Assembly (NCBI RefSeq): GCF_000093025.1
Contig: NC_014207.1
Span: forward strand, 1,054,001-1,118,000
DNA from: Methylotenera versatilis 301
Lineage (GTDB): Bacteria > Pseudomonadota > Gammaproteobacteria > Burkholderiales > Methylophilaceae
Direction of reading: 5' to 3'
DNA length: 64,000 nucleotides
In this document: positions 36,866 to 46,572 of the stretch, one piece after another
Position numbering within the stretch: position 1 is the first letter of the stretch
Layout of the letters: each line of letters begins with the position of its first letter
Translations under genes and position numbers: made by a program
Notes under the pieces: generated by a model
Told to the model about the DNA's origin: nothing
What the model saw: only the letters and a program-made list of their open reading frames with translations
Database searches by the model: none

Positions 36866-37303
36866 ATGAAAATAGTTAAATCTTTACTTACTGGTTTAAT
36901 GGGCGTGATGGCAATATTTGCAATCACAAATACAGCATATGCCGATGAAGTGAATACTGAGCAGCCCGCATATATCAATGGCGGTATAGGTCAGGAAGAA
37001 GCTGACGACATGCGCCTGCATGCAGGTGAGTATAATTTACGATTATATTTTTCTGAGGCTAAACAGGGGCAATCAATTTCTGATGTAACCGTGACCGTAA
37101 CCGATAAAAAAGGCAACGTTAAGTTAGAGGTTGCAGATGCTGGGCCTATGCTATTTGTGCATATGGAAAACGGTATTTACAAAATCACCAGCCAGCATAA
37201 TGGCGTCATATTTTCCAAAACCGTTAAAATTCTAAATCGTAAGGGTGTCAATGTGCATCTTAATTGGAAGAATTCAGCGGCTGATGCTACGGATGAAATG
37301 TAG
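36866..37303 (+). CDS. Exported protein, likely periplasmic beta-sandwich, unknown function
   Basis: 145 residues. A Sec signal (MKIVKSLLTGLMGVMAIFA..AYA, cleavage before DEV) exports it. The mature part has an acidic start (GGIGQEEADDMR) and a region of alternating strands: YNLRLYFSEAKQGQSISDVTVTVTDKKGNVKLEV, then MENGIYKITSQHNGVIFSKTV, like a carboxypeptidase-regulatory-type beta-sandwich. I do not know its job. An AGGAG lies 10 bases before this ATG and 7 before a GTG one codon earlier, which is also possible. It is under operator E and adjoins the signalling genes. Confidence 0.85.
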   Translation: MKIVKSLLTGLMGVMAIFAITNTAYADEVNTEQPAYINGGIGQEEADDMRLHAGEYNLRLYFSEAKQGQSISDVTVTVTDKKGNVKLEVADAGPMLFVHMENGIYKITSQHNGVIFSKTVKILNRKGVNVHLNWKNSAADATDEM

Positions 37304-37408
37304 GGCTAAATCTTATGATGAGTCATTTAAATCACGTCGAATAGCGCAAACTGGGATTTTTAAAATTAAATTGGGGCTGATGTAGATTAAGGGTGTATAA
37401 CAGTATTC

Positions 37409-37429
37409 AAAGAGCTTCACTCGCTCTTT
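37409..37429 (+). terminator. Weak hairpin between the exported gene and the hybrid kinase
   Basis: AAAGAGC-TTCACTC-GCTCTTT (7-bp perfect stem) lies 106 bases after the stop of the exported gene and ends in TTT but with no long T tract. It may only attenuate. Confidence 0.4.
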
Positions 37430-37496
37430 AAATTACTTAGTCATCCCATCCACAGTTAAATCTGTTCAGCTTCATACTTCAAATTGAGAGTCGGCC

Positions 37497-37544
37497 ATGC
37501 GTAAAAGAGATTCACTCCTGCCTTTAGCAGCCGCACCATGCTAG
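37497..37544 (+). CDS. Upstream mini-ORF overlapping the hybrid-kinase start
   Basis: ATG at 37497 opens a 15-codon frame (MRKRDSLLPLAAAPC) ending in TAG at 37542-37544, after the kinase ATG (37538). A GAGAG element lies six bases before the mini-ORF start, while the kinase ATG has no recognisable Shine-Dalgarno. This layout is a classic arrangement for translational coupling, with terminating ribosomes restarting six bases back. It is a short frame, so it may be chance. Confidence 0.45.
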   Translation: MRKRDSLLPLAAAPC

Positions 37545-40159
37545 TTGCTAGCATTGTATCAAGCATCAAGCATTATCAATTTGCTTTTCTATTGGTAGTG
37601 ATTGCACTGACTTCTATTTATTTAATCTATCGACAGTCGCAACAAAAAATCAGAAATTTAGTGCACTTAGAAACTCAGCATTTACTAGAGATTCAAGAAA
37701 GTACGAATAAGCAACTGCGTCAACTGAATGCCACGCTACAAGACAGTGAAGAAAAGCTCACAGTTACGCTCAATTCGATTGGCGATGCTGTCATTACTAC
37801 CGATGCTGATGCACGTGTCACCTTATTGAACCCGCTTGCAGAAAAACTGACAGGTTGGACCTTGGCTGAAGCCGCTGGGCGACTCATAGGCGAGGTTTTT
37901 CCAATTATTAATAAAGAAACGCGTTTGCCAGCGACTATTCCTGTCATGGAAACTTTGGCCGAAGGCACAATACAAGGGTTGGCTAACCACACCGTATTGA
38001 TTGCTCGCGATGGAAGTGAGTGCGATATTGCTGATAGCTGCGCGCCAATTCGTGATCGTGAAGGCCAGGTCGTTGGTGCGGTTTTGGTGTTCCGCAATGT
38101 GAGTGAAGAGTATGCGGTGCAGCAAGCTTTACGCGACAATACTGCACTTATACAAACTATTTTAAATACCGTTGCCGACGGCATCATTACGCTACATGCG
38201 AGTAATGGCACCATTGAAACGGTTAACCCAACTGCTCAGAAAATGTTTGGTTTTAGCGGGGCAGAACTCGCCGGTTTGAATTTCAGTGTACTGATTCCTG
38301 AACTTGATCAAGAACAGCGTAATAGCTCACTTAAACATTACAGCCCAAGCGATGAAGCACGCGCCGTTGGTTTAGGTCGCGAAGTGATTGGTTGGCGCAA
38401 AGATAACAAGCCATTCCCATTAGAAATTGCTGTGAGTGAGATGTGGCTTGGTGGTGAGCGCTACTTTACTTGCATCTTGCGAGACATTAGCGCACGTAGA
38501 CTTGCAGAGGAAGCAGCACTTAACGCTGGCGCATTGCAAAGTGCGATTTTTAATAGTGAAAACTTCTCTAGCATTGCGACTGATGCCAAAGGTGTGATTC
38601 AGATTTTTAACGTTGGTGCCGAGCGCATGCTGGGATATACCGCCGATGAAGTCATGAATAAAATCACGCCAGCTGAGATTTCTGACCCTGAAGAGGTCAT
38701 TGCAAGGGCTAAAACATTGAGCATTGAGCTGGCAACAGCGATTACTCCAGGTTTTGAGGCGTTGGTGTTTAAGGCTTCTCGCGGTATTGAGGATATCTAC
38801 GAACTGACCTACATCCGTAAGGATGGCAGCCGCTTTCCAGCAGTGGTGTCGGTGACGGCGTTACGTGATGCGCAAAGTGCCATTATCGGTTACTTGCTTA
38901 TAGGCACAGATAATACAGCACGCAAGCAGATTGAAGCTGAGCGAACAACTCTTCATGAAGCACTGCAGCTTAAGAATGTTGAACTTGAACGCGCTACTTT
39001 TGTGGCAGAAAAGGCCAATTTAGCGAAGTCTGATTTCCTCTCTAGCATGAGCCATGAATTGCGTACGCCACTTGGCGCCATACTAGGCTTTGCCCAGTTG
39101 ATTGAATCCGGCACACCAGCACCAACCGCTTCGCAGAAAAAAAGTATCGATCAGATTCTGAAAGCTGGTTGGTATTTGCTGGAATTAATTAATGAGGTGC
39201 TCGATTTAGCGCTGATTGAATCTGGCAAATTGGCACTGTCGTTAGAACCTGTATTGTTGGCTGATGTGATGCACGAGTGCGAAGCCATGATAGAGCCGCA
39301 GGCGCAAAGTCGAGAGATTAATGTCATATTTAAGCAACCTGAAGTTCCATATTGTGTTAGGGGTGACCGTACACGGGTTAAGCAAATTGTCATTAATTTA
39401 CTTTCTAACGCCATTAAATATAATAGGGTGAATGGCACGGTGACTGTTGAATGCAGTATCACACCTCATGATACCGTGCGTATCAGCGTGCAAGATACTG
39501 GTGCAGGTCTGACGGATGAAGAGCTTACGCAGCTTTTTCAGCCATTCAATCGACTGGGACAGAATACTAAAGAAGAGGGCACAGGCATCGGCTTGGTGGT
39601 ATGTAAGCGCCTGACTGATTTAATGAAAGGCAAGATAGGCGTAGAAAGTATCGTAGGCGAAGGCAGCACGTTTTGGATTGAGCTAGACCAAACCAGTCAA
39701 TCTGAGATAGATAATCAGCATCAGCTACCACTGCCAACAGCCCAGCAGCAGCATCACGATGCGCTACTGTATACGTTACTTTACGTAGAAGATAACCCTG
39801 CGAACCTCATGCTTGTTGAAGACATCATTGCGCGTCGACCGGACATACGTTTGTTAAGCGCAAGAAACGCTAGGCAAGGCATTAAGTTGGCTCGCGCGGC
39901 TTTACCAGATATCATCTTAATGGACATCAACTTACCAGGGTTTAGTGGTTATGATGCATTCGATATGTTATTCGATGATCCGCTTACCTCACATATACCA
40001 GTGGTCGCGCTTAGCGCTAATGCCATGCCGCGTGATATTGAAAAAGGTCTGGATGCTGGATTTTTCCGCTATCTGACTAAGCCGATTAAGGTAAAAGAAT
40101 TCATGGAAACAATGGATTCGGCACTCAAGTTTGCCAAAACAAAGCAAGAGCTAGTATGA
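37538..40159 (+). CDS. Hybrid sensor histidine kinase with three PAS domains and a receiver
   Basis: 873 residues. One N-terminal membrane helix (about 13-31, YQFAFLLVVIALTSIYLIY), a coiled coil, PAS-1 (about 74-195), PAS-2 (about 200-325), PAS-3 (about 335-470), then HisKA with SHELRTPLGAILGFAQLI, HATPase_c (NLLSNAIKYN, TGTGIGL-like GTGIGLVVCKRL) and a C-terminal receiver with Asp in DIILMDINLPG. The receiver suggests a relay to another protein; the next genes, a REC-PAS protein and a Crp/Fnr regulator, follow at 27 and 2 bp. Signal unknown. Confidence 0.92.
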   Translation: MLVASIVSSIKHYQFAFLLVVIALTSIYLIYRQSQQKIRNLVHLETQHLLEIQESTNKQLRQLNATLQDSEEKLTVTLNSIGDAVITTDADARVTLLNPLAEKLTGWTLAEAAGRLIGEVFPIINKETRLPATIPVMETLAEGTIQGLANHTVLIARDGSECDIADSCAPIRDREGQVVGAVLVFRNVSEEYAVQQALRDNTALIQTILNTVADGIITLHASNGTIETVNPTAQKMFGFSGAELAGLNFSVLIPELDQEQRNSSLKHYSPSDEARAVGLGREVIGWRKDNKPFPLEIAVSEMWLGGERYFTCILRDISARRLAEEAALNAGALQSAIFNSENFSSIATDAKGVIQIFNVGAERMLGYTADEVMNKITPAEISDPEEVIARAKTLSIELATAITPGFEALVFKASRGIEDIYELTYIRKDGSRFPAVVSVTALRDAQSAIIGYLLIGTDNTARKQIEAERTTLHEALQLKNVELERATFVAEKANLAKSDFLSSMSHELRTPLGAILGFAQLIESGTPAPTASQKKSIDQILKAGWYLLELINEVLDLALIESGKLALSLEPVLLADVMHECEAMIEPQAQSREINVIFKQPEVPYCVRGDRTRVKQIVINLLSNAIKYNRVNGTVTVECSITPHDTVRISVQDTGAGLTDEELTQLFQPFNRLGQNTKEEGTGIGLVVCKRLTDLMKGKIGVESIVGEGSTFWIELDQTSQSEIDNQHQLPLPTAQQQHHDALLYTLLYVEDNPANLMLVEDIIARRPDIRLLSARNARQGIKLARAALPDIILMDINLPGFSGYDAFDMLFDDPLTSHIPVVALSANAMPRDIEKGLDAGFFRYLTKPIKVKEFMETMDSALKFAKTKQELV

Positions 40160-40186
40160 ATAAAGAGTAAGTAAAAAGGATTAGAC

Positions 40187-41062
40187 ATGAAAACTATTGA
40201 ACGAGATATTTTTAACGCTAACATTCTGATTGTTGATGATCAGGAAGCCAATATTAGCTTGCTTGAGCAGTTGCTGGCAGAAACGGGCTATACCTCGGTG
40301 ACATCTACCAAAAATCCTGAAAAGGTATTTGAGATGCATCGTACACATCGCTACGACTTAATTTTACTCGACTTGCAAATGCCAATTATGGATGGTTTTG
40401 AGGTGATGAACGCGCTCAAAGCTAATCATGATGATGCTTATCTGCCCGTACTAGTACTCACTGCGCAGCCTAATCATAAACTACGGGCTTTGCAGGCGGG
40501 TGCAAAGGACTTTGTCAGCAAGCCATTTGATTTAGTGGAAGTCAAAACGCGCATTCATAATATGCTGGAAGTCCGCCTGTTATATAAAAGGCTTGAGAAT
40601 TACAACAAAGTACTAGAGCAAACCGTGCTAGAGCGCACTGCTGAGTTGCGTGAAAGCGAAGCGCGCTACCGTAGTTTGACTGAGCTAGCCTCAGACTGGT
40701 ATTGGGAACAGGACGAAAATATGAACTTTACCAAGATTTCAGGGCCAGTAAGTGATATGCTAGGCATTCATATTGGCGCTTTAACAGGTGATGCTAATAT
40801 TGAAGAATCTAATGGTGATGAATCAAGCAACACCCAATTAACTGGTTGGGATGAGGCTGAGCGAAGAAAATTGCAGGCAATAATCGCTGCACGACAACCA
40901 TTTTTAGATTTTGTCTTTCACCGTAATGAAACTGATGGGCTGCAAAGAAGGTTTCAGGTGAGCGGTGAGCCTATGTTTGACGGACACTGCCGATTCGTTG
41001 GCTACCGTGGCATAGGAGTAGAACTGATAGGGGCAATTCATTCAAAAAATGAGGCTAACTAA
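40187..41062 (+). CDS. Response regulator with receiver and PAS domains
   Basis: 291 residues, no DNA-binding or enzymatic output. The receiver domain (about 10-130) has the phosphoacceptor in LILLDLQMPIMDGFEVM and Lys in DFVSKPFDL. A coiled linker (ELRESEARYRSL) leads to a PAS-like domain (SDWYWEQDENMNFTKISGPVSDMLGI). It may act as an adaptor or as a sensor within the relay. It sits between the hybrid kinase (27 bp) and the Crp/Fnr gene (2 bp), so co-expression and likely a shared pathway are indicated. Confidence 0.9.
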   Translation: MKTIERDIFNANILIVDDQEANISLLEQLLAETGYTSVTSTKNPEKVFEMHRTHRYDLILLDLQMPIMDGFEVMNALKANHDDAYLPVLVLTAQPNHKLRALQAGAKDFVSKPFDLVEVKTRIHNMLEVRLLYKRLENYNKVLEQTVLERTAELRESEARYRSLTELASDWYWEQDENMNFTKISGPVSDMLGIHIGALTGDANIEESNGDESSNTQLTGWDEAERRKLQAIIAARQPFLDFVFHRNETDGLQRRFQVSGEPMFDGHCRFVGYRGIGVELIGAIHSKNEAN

Positions 41063-41064
41063 AC

Positions 41065-41838
41065 ATGTCTACACTTTACTCTCAACAGAAAAAAACTAGT
41101 GAATTACCGCTGTGTGAATACAATACCAGTCAAAACCATCTCCTTGCTGCGTTACCAAGTGCTGAATTTGAATTTCTAGCGCCAAATTTAGAGCTTGTTG
41201 ATTTACCACTGGGAGAAATGATTTATGAACCTGGTGTGCAGTTACAGTATGCTTACTTTCCAACCACCTCGATTGTGTCTTTGCACTATGTGATGGAGTC
41301 TGGCTCATCCGCCGAATCTGCTGGTGTGGGCAATGAAGGGATGGTGGGTATATCATTGTTTATGGGTGGTGGTACTACCTCAAGTTCGGCTGTGGTACAG
41401 ATAGCAGGAGAGGCTTATAGACTTGAAAGGCGTATCTTAAAACAAGAATTTGATCGTGGTGGCTTGTTGCAAAAGTTGTTATTGCGTTACACCCAAGCGC
41501 TGATGACACAAATGTCACAGACCGCTGCATGTAATCGTCACCATTCAGTTGAACAGCAACTCTGCCGCTGGCTTTTACTCACTTCAGACCGTATGCCAAC
41601 TAACGATTTGGTGATTACTCAAGAGTGGGTGGCTGGCATGCTAGGTGTACGCCGTGAGGGGGTTACTGAAGCTGCGGGTAATTTGCAGCGGGCAGGCCTT
41701 ATTAATTATCGCCGTGGTCATATCTCTGTACTTGATAGAGCAGGGCTAGAAAAGCGCGTATGTGAGTGTTACGCCGTTGTGAAAGCAGAAATGAATCGCT
41801 TATTGCCTGATGATATTCTGTATCGACAGCGTACTTAA
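41065..41838 (+). CDS. Crp/Fnr-family transcriptional regulator
   Basis: 257 residues. An N-terminal cyclic-nucleotide-binding-like barrel (about 25-145: LELVDLPLGEMIYEPGVQLQYAYFP, VGNEGMVGISLFMGG, VVQIAGEAYRLE) lacks obvious cAMP phosphate-binding residues. The C-terminal winged helix includes VEQQLCRWLLL, ITQEWVAGMLGVRREGVTEAAGNLQRAGLI; the recognition helix RREGVTEAAGNLQ differs from Crp (RETVGRIL) and Fnr. No cysteine quartet for an FeS cluster. The seven TGT...ACA operators nearby have Crp-type geometry, so this protein is the best candidate to bind them. Third gene of the kinase-REC-Crp operon. Confidence 0.92.
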   Translation: MSTLYSQQKKTSELPLCEYNTSQNHLLAALPSAEFEFLAPNLELVDLPLGEMIYEPGVQLQYAYFPTTSIVSLHYVMESGSSAESAGVGNEGMVGISLFMGGGTTSSSAVVQIAGEAYRLERRILKQEFDRGGLLQKLLLRYTQALMTQMSQTAACNRHHSVEQQLCRWLLLTSDRMPTNDLVITQEWVAGMLGVRREGVTEAAGNLQRAGLINYRRGHISVLDRAGLEKRVCECYAVVKAEMNRLLPDDILYRQRT

Positions 41839-41911
41839 TTTTTCAAAAAATTCTATTTTTTCACTCAATCTAAAGTTAATATTTTAGTCTCAGCTACTAA
41901 GGGCAAATGTG

Positions 41912-44329
41912 ATGAGAGAATCGGAATCTAACCATTTAAAGCAAGTTAATGTAGAGCCCATAAAAGCACATTCGTGTTGTTCTTCAAGTGCAACTAAAAT
42001 CAACACCACACATTTAATAGATCCTGTGTGTGGTATGACAGTTACTGCAGATTCTCCGCATGTATTGCAACACGAAGGCCAGCCAGTTTATTTTTGTAAC
42101 GCTGGTTGTAAAGCGAAGTTTGCCGCTAATCCAGCCAAGTTTATGGTGCATGCCAAGGCGCCATTTGCAGCAATGACTGATGAAAAATCGAACGTTGAAC
42201 AAGCAACGGTTATTGATAGCGTTCATATCATTTATACCTGCCCAATGCACCCTGATGTGAGGCAAGATCATCAAGGTAGCTGCCCCAAATGTGGCATGGC
42301 GCTGGAGCCGGAAATGCCAACTGTTGATGATGGTGAAAATCCAGAGCTAACAGATTTCAAACGACGATTTATCTGGACTTTACCTTTAACCGTTATTGTC
42401 ACCTTTCTAGCAATGGTTGGTCATCGTTTACAGTGGTTTGAAATGGCGACACAAAGTTGGATTGAAATGCTGCTAACGCTACCAATCGTTTTATGGGCTG
42501 GCTGGCCGTTCTTTCAGCGTGGTGTGCAATCTATTATTAACCGTAGCCCAAACATGTGGACACTGATAGCTCTAGGTACCTCTGCAGCCTTTATCTATAG
42601 TGTTGTTGCAACGTTAGCCCCTAATATTTTCCCAGTATCTTTTATGAGCATGGGGCGTGTGTCGGTCTATTTTGAAGCATCAGCCGTCATTATTTCATTA
42701 ACGCTACTTGGGCAGGTTCTTGAACTCAAGGCACGCTCACAAACTTCAGCAGCAATCAAATCTTTACTTGGATTAGCACCAAAAACAGCTAGAAGAATCA
42801 ATGCCGATGGCGGTGAGGAAGATATACCGCTTACGCATGTTCATGTTGGTGATACTTTGCGTGTACGCCCAGGAGAGAAGGTGCCAGTCGATGGTGTTGT
42901 GCTTGAAGGCGGCAGTGCGGTAGATGAATCCATGCTGACTGGAGAGCCGCTGCCAGTGACCAAACGCATTGGCGACAAACTGATTGGCGCGACAATGAAT
43001 ACCACTGGCGCCATCTTGATGCTCACTGAAAAAGTGGGCTCGCAGACAGTGTTAGCCAGCATCGTTCAAATGGTCGTTCAGGCGCAACGTTCCAGAGCGC
43101 CGATGCAGCGAATGGCAGACCAAGTCGCGGGTTATTTCGTGATTGCCGTTGTGAGTGTTTCAATTCTTACTTTTTTCTGCTGGGGATTATTTGGGCCACA
43201 AATCAATCACGCTTCCAGTTGGGTGTATGGTCTTATCAATGCGGTCGCTGTTCTTATTATTGCTTGTCCTTGTGCCTTAGGTCTTGCTACACCGATGTCT
43301 ATCATGGTCGCCACAGGTAAAGCTGCAACACAAGGCATACTATTTCGTGATGCTGCAGCTATTGAAAACTTTCGCAAAGTAGATACATTGATTGTTGATA
43401 AAACTGGCACGTTAACCGAAGGCAAACCTCGATTTGACACCGCCGTTCCATGTAGTGGCTATACGGAAGACGAAGTACTGCGCCTAGCTGCGAGCTTAGA
43501 TCAAGGCAGTGAGCATCCGTTGGCTGATGCAATCGTGCAAGCGGCGCTTGAGCGCAAACTTGAACTCAGTAAGGTTGAGAGTTTTGAATCCATTACTGGC
43601 ATCGGCGTTACAGGGCGCGTGGATGGTAAGCAATTAGCACTAGGTAATAATGCGTTGATGACTCAGTTAAATGTCGATATAGAATCGTTAAAATCCGCAG
43701 CAGAGGCTTTGCGTAGCGTGGGCAGTAGCGTGATTTTATTGGCCGTTAATGGGCAGGTGGCTGGTTTGCTTGCAGTGTCTGATCCTATTAAAGAAAAAAC
43801 AGAAGATGCACTAAGCACGCTTAGATCAGCTGGAGTTCGTGTGATTATGGCAACAGGTGATGGATTAACTACAGCGCGAGCCGTTGCTGCCACATTAGGT
43901 ATAACTGAAGTGTATGGTGAAGTTAAACCTGCCGATAAACTGGCATTAGTCTCCAAGCTACAGGGCGAAGGTCGTATTGTGGCAATGGCGGGAGATGGCA
44001 TTAACGATGCGCCAGCCTTAGCTAAAGCAGATATCGGCATTGCAATGGGGACAGGCACCGATGTGGCGATGAACAGCGCGCAAGTCACGCTAGTCAAAGG
44101 CGACCTGCGCGGCATCGCCCAAGCAAGAGTTATCTCTGAACAGACGATTGCCAATATGAAACAAAACCTAGGATTTGCTTTTATTTACAATTCGCTTGGT
44201 GTGCCATTGGCTGCTGGAGTGCTCTATCCATTTACTGGATGGTTACTTTCACCGATGATTGCGGCGCTAGCAATGAGCTTAAGTTCAGTATCCGTGATTA
44301 CTAATGCACTGCGATTACGAAAATCCTAA
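41912..44329 (+). CDS. copA: Copper-translocating P1B-type ATPase
   Basis: 805 residues. It has no HMA (GMTCxxC) domain; instead a Cys/Ser-rich start (SCCSS), a YHS domain ([13 protein letters not shown]...[13 protein letters not shown]) and a heavy-metal-binding domain ([22 protein letters not shown]). Core motifs: TGEP in [11 protein letters not shown] at C452/C454, phosphorylated D496 in DKTGT, EHPL, and [16 protein letters not shown]. Eight membrane helices. It exports Cu(I) from the cytoplasm. Start is ATG at 41912, eight bases after AAGGG. Metal specificity of the YHS type is usually copper or silver. Confidence 0.94.
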   Translation: MRESESNHLKQVNVEPIKAHSCCSSSATKINTTHLIDPVCGMTVTADSPHVLQHEGQPVYFCNAGCKAKFAANPAKFMVHAKAPFAAMTDEKSNVEQATVIDSVHIIYTCPMHPDVRQDHQGSCPKCGMALEPEMPTVDDGENPELTDFKRRFIWTLPLTVIVTFLAMVGHRLQWFEMATQSWIEMLLTLPIVLWAGWPFFQRGVQSIINRSPNMWTLIALGTSAAFIYSVVATLAPNIFPVSFMSMGRVSVYFEASAVIISLTLLGQVLELKARSQTSAAIKSLLGLAPKTARRINADGGEEDIPLTHVHVGDTLRVRPGEKVPVDGVVLEGGSAVDESMLTGEPLPVTKRIGDKLIGATMNTTGAILMLTEKVGSQTVLASIVQMVVQAQRSRAPMQRMADQVAGYFVIAVVSVSILTFFCWGLFGPQINHASSWVYGLINAVAVLIIACPCALGLATPMSIMVATGKAATQGILFRDAAAIENFRKVDTLIVDKTGTLTEGKPRFDTAVPCSGYTEDEVLRLAASLDQGSEHPLADAIVQAALERKLELSKVESFESITGIGVTGRVDGKQLALGNNALMTQLNVDIESLKSAAEALRSVGSSVILLAVNGQVAGLLAVSDPIKEKTEDALSTLRSAGVRVIMATGDGLTTARAVAATLGITEVYGEVKPADKLALVSKLQGEGRIVAMAGDGINDAPALAKADIGIAMGTGTDVAMNSAQVTLVKGDLRGIAQARVISEQTIANMKQNLGFAFIYNSLGVPLAAGVLYPFTGWLLSPMIAALAMSLSSVSVITNALRLRKS

Positions 44330-44349
44330 GTAAATCCACCTTTACTTAG
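44326..44349 (+). terminator. Perfect 9-bp hairpin spanning the copA stop
   Basis: CTAAGTAAA (44326-44334) pairs with TTTACTTAG (44341-44349) around TCCACC. It contains the stop codon itself. No T tract follows, so it may stabilise or terminate only weakly. Confidence 0.45.
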
Positions 44350-44388
44350 AGTGATACTAATAAACTGAGCGGAATTTAAACAAATAAA

Positions 44389-44937
44389 TTAATCTAGTTG
44401 CCAGCGTACCCATGTGAACAATATATTGCCGTTACCTTCGCCACCAAAAATATACGTAGATTGCAGTGCCAATTTTTTATAATCTACTGAAAATAAAGGT
44501 GCGATGATTGGAATAGGGATGTAGTGCATATCTCCACGCATGGTCACACCAACGGTATAGCCAAGGCCTAGACGTACATCTTCAGCAGGGCGCCAGGTTT
44601 TTTGAAAGCCATATCCTGCAACGGGTTCAATCTCATCGTGAGAGTCTTCAAATGCCATGGCGTATAAGGCATGCCAGTCACCATCTTCATCAAAGCGATA
44701 TTTACCAATACCTAAGCCCCATGGGCGCTCATTGTATTCATCAATTTTTTCTTGGGTATAGTAGCTTCGGTTATGCCATGTGTTAATGGGAACATACAGC
44801 TCATAATCTTGTGACTGCCATGTTTTAGACAGTGAATCTTGCGCACGTGACCATATGCTAGGTTTTGCAGACTCTTCTGCAACCGCGCTAGTTGACATGA
44901 TGATGAATAGGGCGGACGTGATAAATCTAAATTTCAA
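44389..44937 (-). CDS. pagP: Lipid A palmitoyltransferase PagP
   Basis: 182 residues. A signal peptide (MKFRFITSALFIIMSTSAVA) exports an eight-stranded outer-membrane barrel. The catalytic His lies in VPINTWHNRSYY and the Asp-Ser pair in AFEDSHDEIEPVAGYGF, matching the E. coli active site; GLGIGKYRFDEDGDWHALYAM is the family signature. It transfers palmitate from phospholipid to lipid A and raises resistance to cationic peptides. Convergent with copA, which has a hairpin at the end. Confidence 0.94.
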   Translation of the reverse strand: MKFRFITSALFIIMSTSAVAEESAKPSIWSRAQDSLSKTWQSQDYELYVPINTWHNRSYYTQEKIDEYNERPWGLGIGKYRFDEDGDWHALYAMAFEDSHDEIEPVAGYGFQKTWRPAEDVRLGLGYTVGVTMRGDMHYIPIPIIAPLFSVDYKKLALQSTYIFGGEGNGNILFTWVRWQLD

Positions 44938-45001
44938 TTTTATTCCAATGTTGACTTTTGTAATGCTGATGCACTAACGGTTTATTTTGAGGGCAACTAT
45001 T

Positions 45002-46369
45002 CTACCGCTTTTTAGTTTTAGCGGTGACACGCCACACTATATTTCCTACATCATCCGCCACTAATAAGGCGCCGCGCTTATCTAGGGCAACGCCAACAGG
45101 GCGACCATAGGCTTTACCATCCTCACTTAAAAAGCATGTTAATACGTTTAACGGTAACCCTATTGGTTTTCCGTCGCTAAAAGGTACAAATATAACTTGG
45201 TAACCACTGAAAGGTTTCCGATTCCAAGAACCATGTTGACCAATAAACATGCCATTGCTAAAACGCTCTGGCAAACTTGTTCCATATGAAGATGCTAGAC
45301 CAAGCGAGGCGGTATGTGCGCCTAATGCGTAATCTGGGACAATAGCTTTTGCGACCAATGCCGGTTGCTGAGGCTTTACACGTTCATCCACATGCTGCCC
45401 ATAATAACTATATGGCCAGCCGTAAAAGCCGCCATCTTGCACTGAAGTTAAATAATCGGGTACTAAGTCATTGCCTAGCTCATCGCGTTCGTTGACTACT
45501 GTCCATAGTTTGTTGCTTTTAGGCTCCCATGCTAATCCGTTGGGGTTGCGTAAACCTGAAGCGAATGTGCGGTGTGTACCAGTTTTGATGTTAACTTCCC
45601 AAATAGCAGCTCTATCTATTTCCGCTTCCATGCTGTTTTCTGCCACATTGCTGTTTGAGCCAATCGTCACGTATAATTTAGAGCCATCGGCATTAGAGAT
45701 AATGTTTTTAGTCCAATGGTGATTGCGTAAGCCTGCTGGAAGATCAGTCAATTTAGTACCTGCTACGCTAATCTGCAAATCGCCGTTAGTGTATGGAAAC
45801 ATCATAATGGCGTCTGAATTGGCAACGTAGAGCTTATTTCCAACAAGCGACATGCCAAAGGGGGCGTTCAAGCCCTCCAGCAATACAGAGCGGACATCCG
45901 CTATGCCATCGCCATTGGTATCTCGCAATAAGGTAATTTGATTAGCACTCGATACGCCAGCGCCAGCCCGCTTCATGACCATGCCTTGGATTTTTGCTTT
46001 GATGCTTTTATTGTCCTCTGGCTTGGCTGGGGCATTGGTTTCGGCAACGAGTACATCACCATTTGGCAATACATACAGCCAGCGTGGGTGATCTAAATCA
46101 CGTGCAAATGATTTTACGGCTAAATCAGTGGCCGCAATTGGTGTAGTGTTAGCTGGCCAACCTACAGCGGTCGCGATGTTCACAGTTGGAATGAGTGATT
46201 GTTGTGGCGCTGGTAAATCAGGGATTACGCCTACACTTAAAGGTACTGGAGTTTTAGCTGTTGCACTGCATGCGAGCAGTGCAATAAATGACAGGCTAAT
46301 CAGCAGAGTGCTTAACCGCTGCTGATTTATTCTGAACTTATATTTAGACTTATATTTCAAAGCAGGCAT
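45002..46369 (-). CDS. Sorbosone dehydrogenase/PQQ-type soluble glucose-dehydrogenase-like protein
   Basis: 455 residues. An N-terminal signal (LLISLSFIALLACSATA, lipobox-like LLAC) leads to a six-bladed beta-propeller: FARDLDHPRWLYVLPNGDVLVAET, GIADVRSVLLEGLNAPFGMSL, HHWTKNIISNADGSKLYVTIGS, RTFASGLRNPNGLAWEPK, GQHGSWNRKPFSGYQVIFVPF. This is the GDH/sorbosone dehydrogenase family, mostly periplasmic and PQQ-dependent. Substrate unknown; methylotrophs make PQQ, so use is plausible. It is a predicted lipoprotein. Function beyond the fold is inferred. Confidence 0.87.
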   Translation of the reverse strand: MPALKYKSKYKFRINQQRLSTLLISLSFIALLACSATAKTPVPLSVGVIPDLPAPQQSLIPTVNIATAVGWPANTTPIAATDLAVKSFARDLDHPRWLYVLPNGDVLVAETNAPAKPEDNKSIKAKIQGMVMKRAGAGVSSANQITLLRDTNGDGIADVRSVLLEGLNAPFGMSLVGNKLYVANSDAIMMFPYTNGDLQISVAGTKLTDLPAGLRNHHWTKNIISNADGSKLYVTIGSNSNVAENSMEAEIDRAAIWEVNIKTGTHRTFASGLRNPNGLAWEPKSNKLWTVVNERDELGNDLVPDYLTSVQDGGFYGWPYSYYGQHVDERVKPQQPALVAKAIVPDYALGAHTASLGLASSYGTSLPERFSNGMFIGQHGSWNRKPFSGYQVIFVPFSDGKPIGLPLNVLTCFLSEDGKAYGRPVGVALDKRGALLVADDVGNIVWRVTAKTKKR

Positions 46370-46382
46370 TGAGACTGACTCG

Positions 46383-46541
46383 CTATATTCTGCCTAATAA
46401 TACTAACACAATCAGAATAATTACGATTAAACCAAGCCCACCACTAGGACCATAGCCCCAGTTTTTGCTATGAGGCCAGCTGGGAATGGCGCCTACGAGC
46501 ATTAAAATCAAAATAATTAGTAATATAGTGCCTAATGACAT
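46383..46541 (-). CDS. DUF3309 small membrane protein
   Basis: 52 residues encoded on the minus strand from the ATG at 46541. It has helix 1 (GTILLIILILMLVGAIPSWPH), a motif NWGYGPSGGLGL, then helix 2 (IVIILIVLVLLGRI). The W-x-Y-x-P-S-G-G-hinge is the DUF3309 signature; such proteins are stress-linked, with function unknown. It follows the collagen-like lipoprotein gene by 31 bp and is probably in the same transcript. Confidence 0.88.
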   Translation of the reverse strand: MSLGTILLIILILMLVGAIPSWPHSKNWGYGPSGGLGLIVIILIVLVLLGRI

Positions 46542-46572
46542 GGTGTATTCCTTGAGTAGCTAGCGGTTAGAA

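Noticed and set aside
37304-37400. CGTCGAATAGCGCAAA as an eighth operator copy upstream of the hybrid kinase
   Set aside because: The half-sites are in the wrong spacing (five instead of four) and the outer TGT and ACA are missing.
43663-44154. 163-codon minus-strand reading frame inside the copA gene
   Set aside because: Low-complexity Ala/Ser/Thr translation in antisense to a strongly conserved ATPase domain; a frame shadow.
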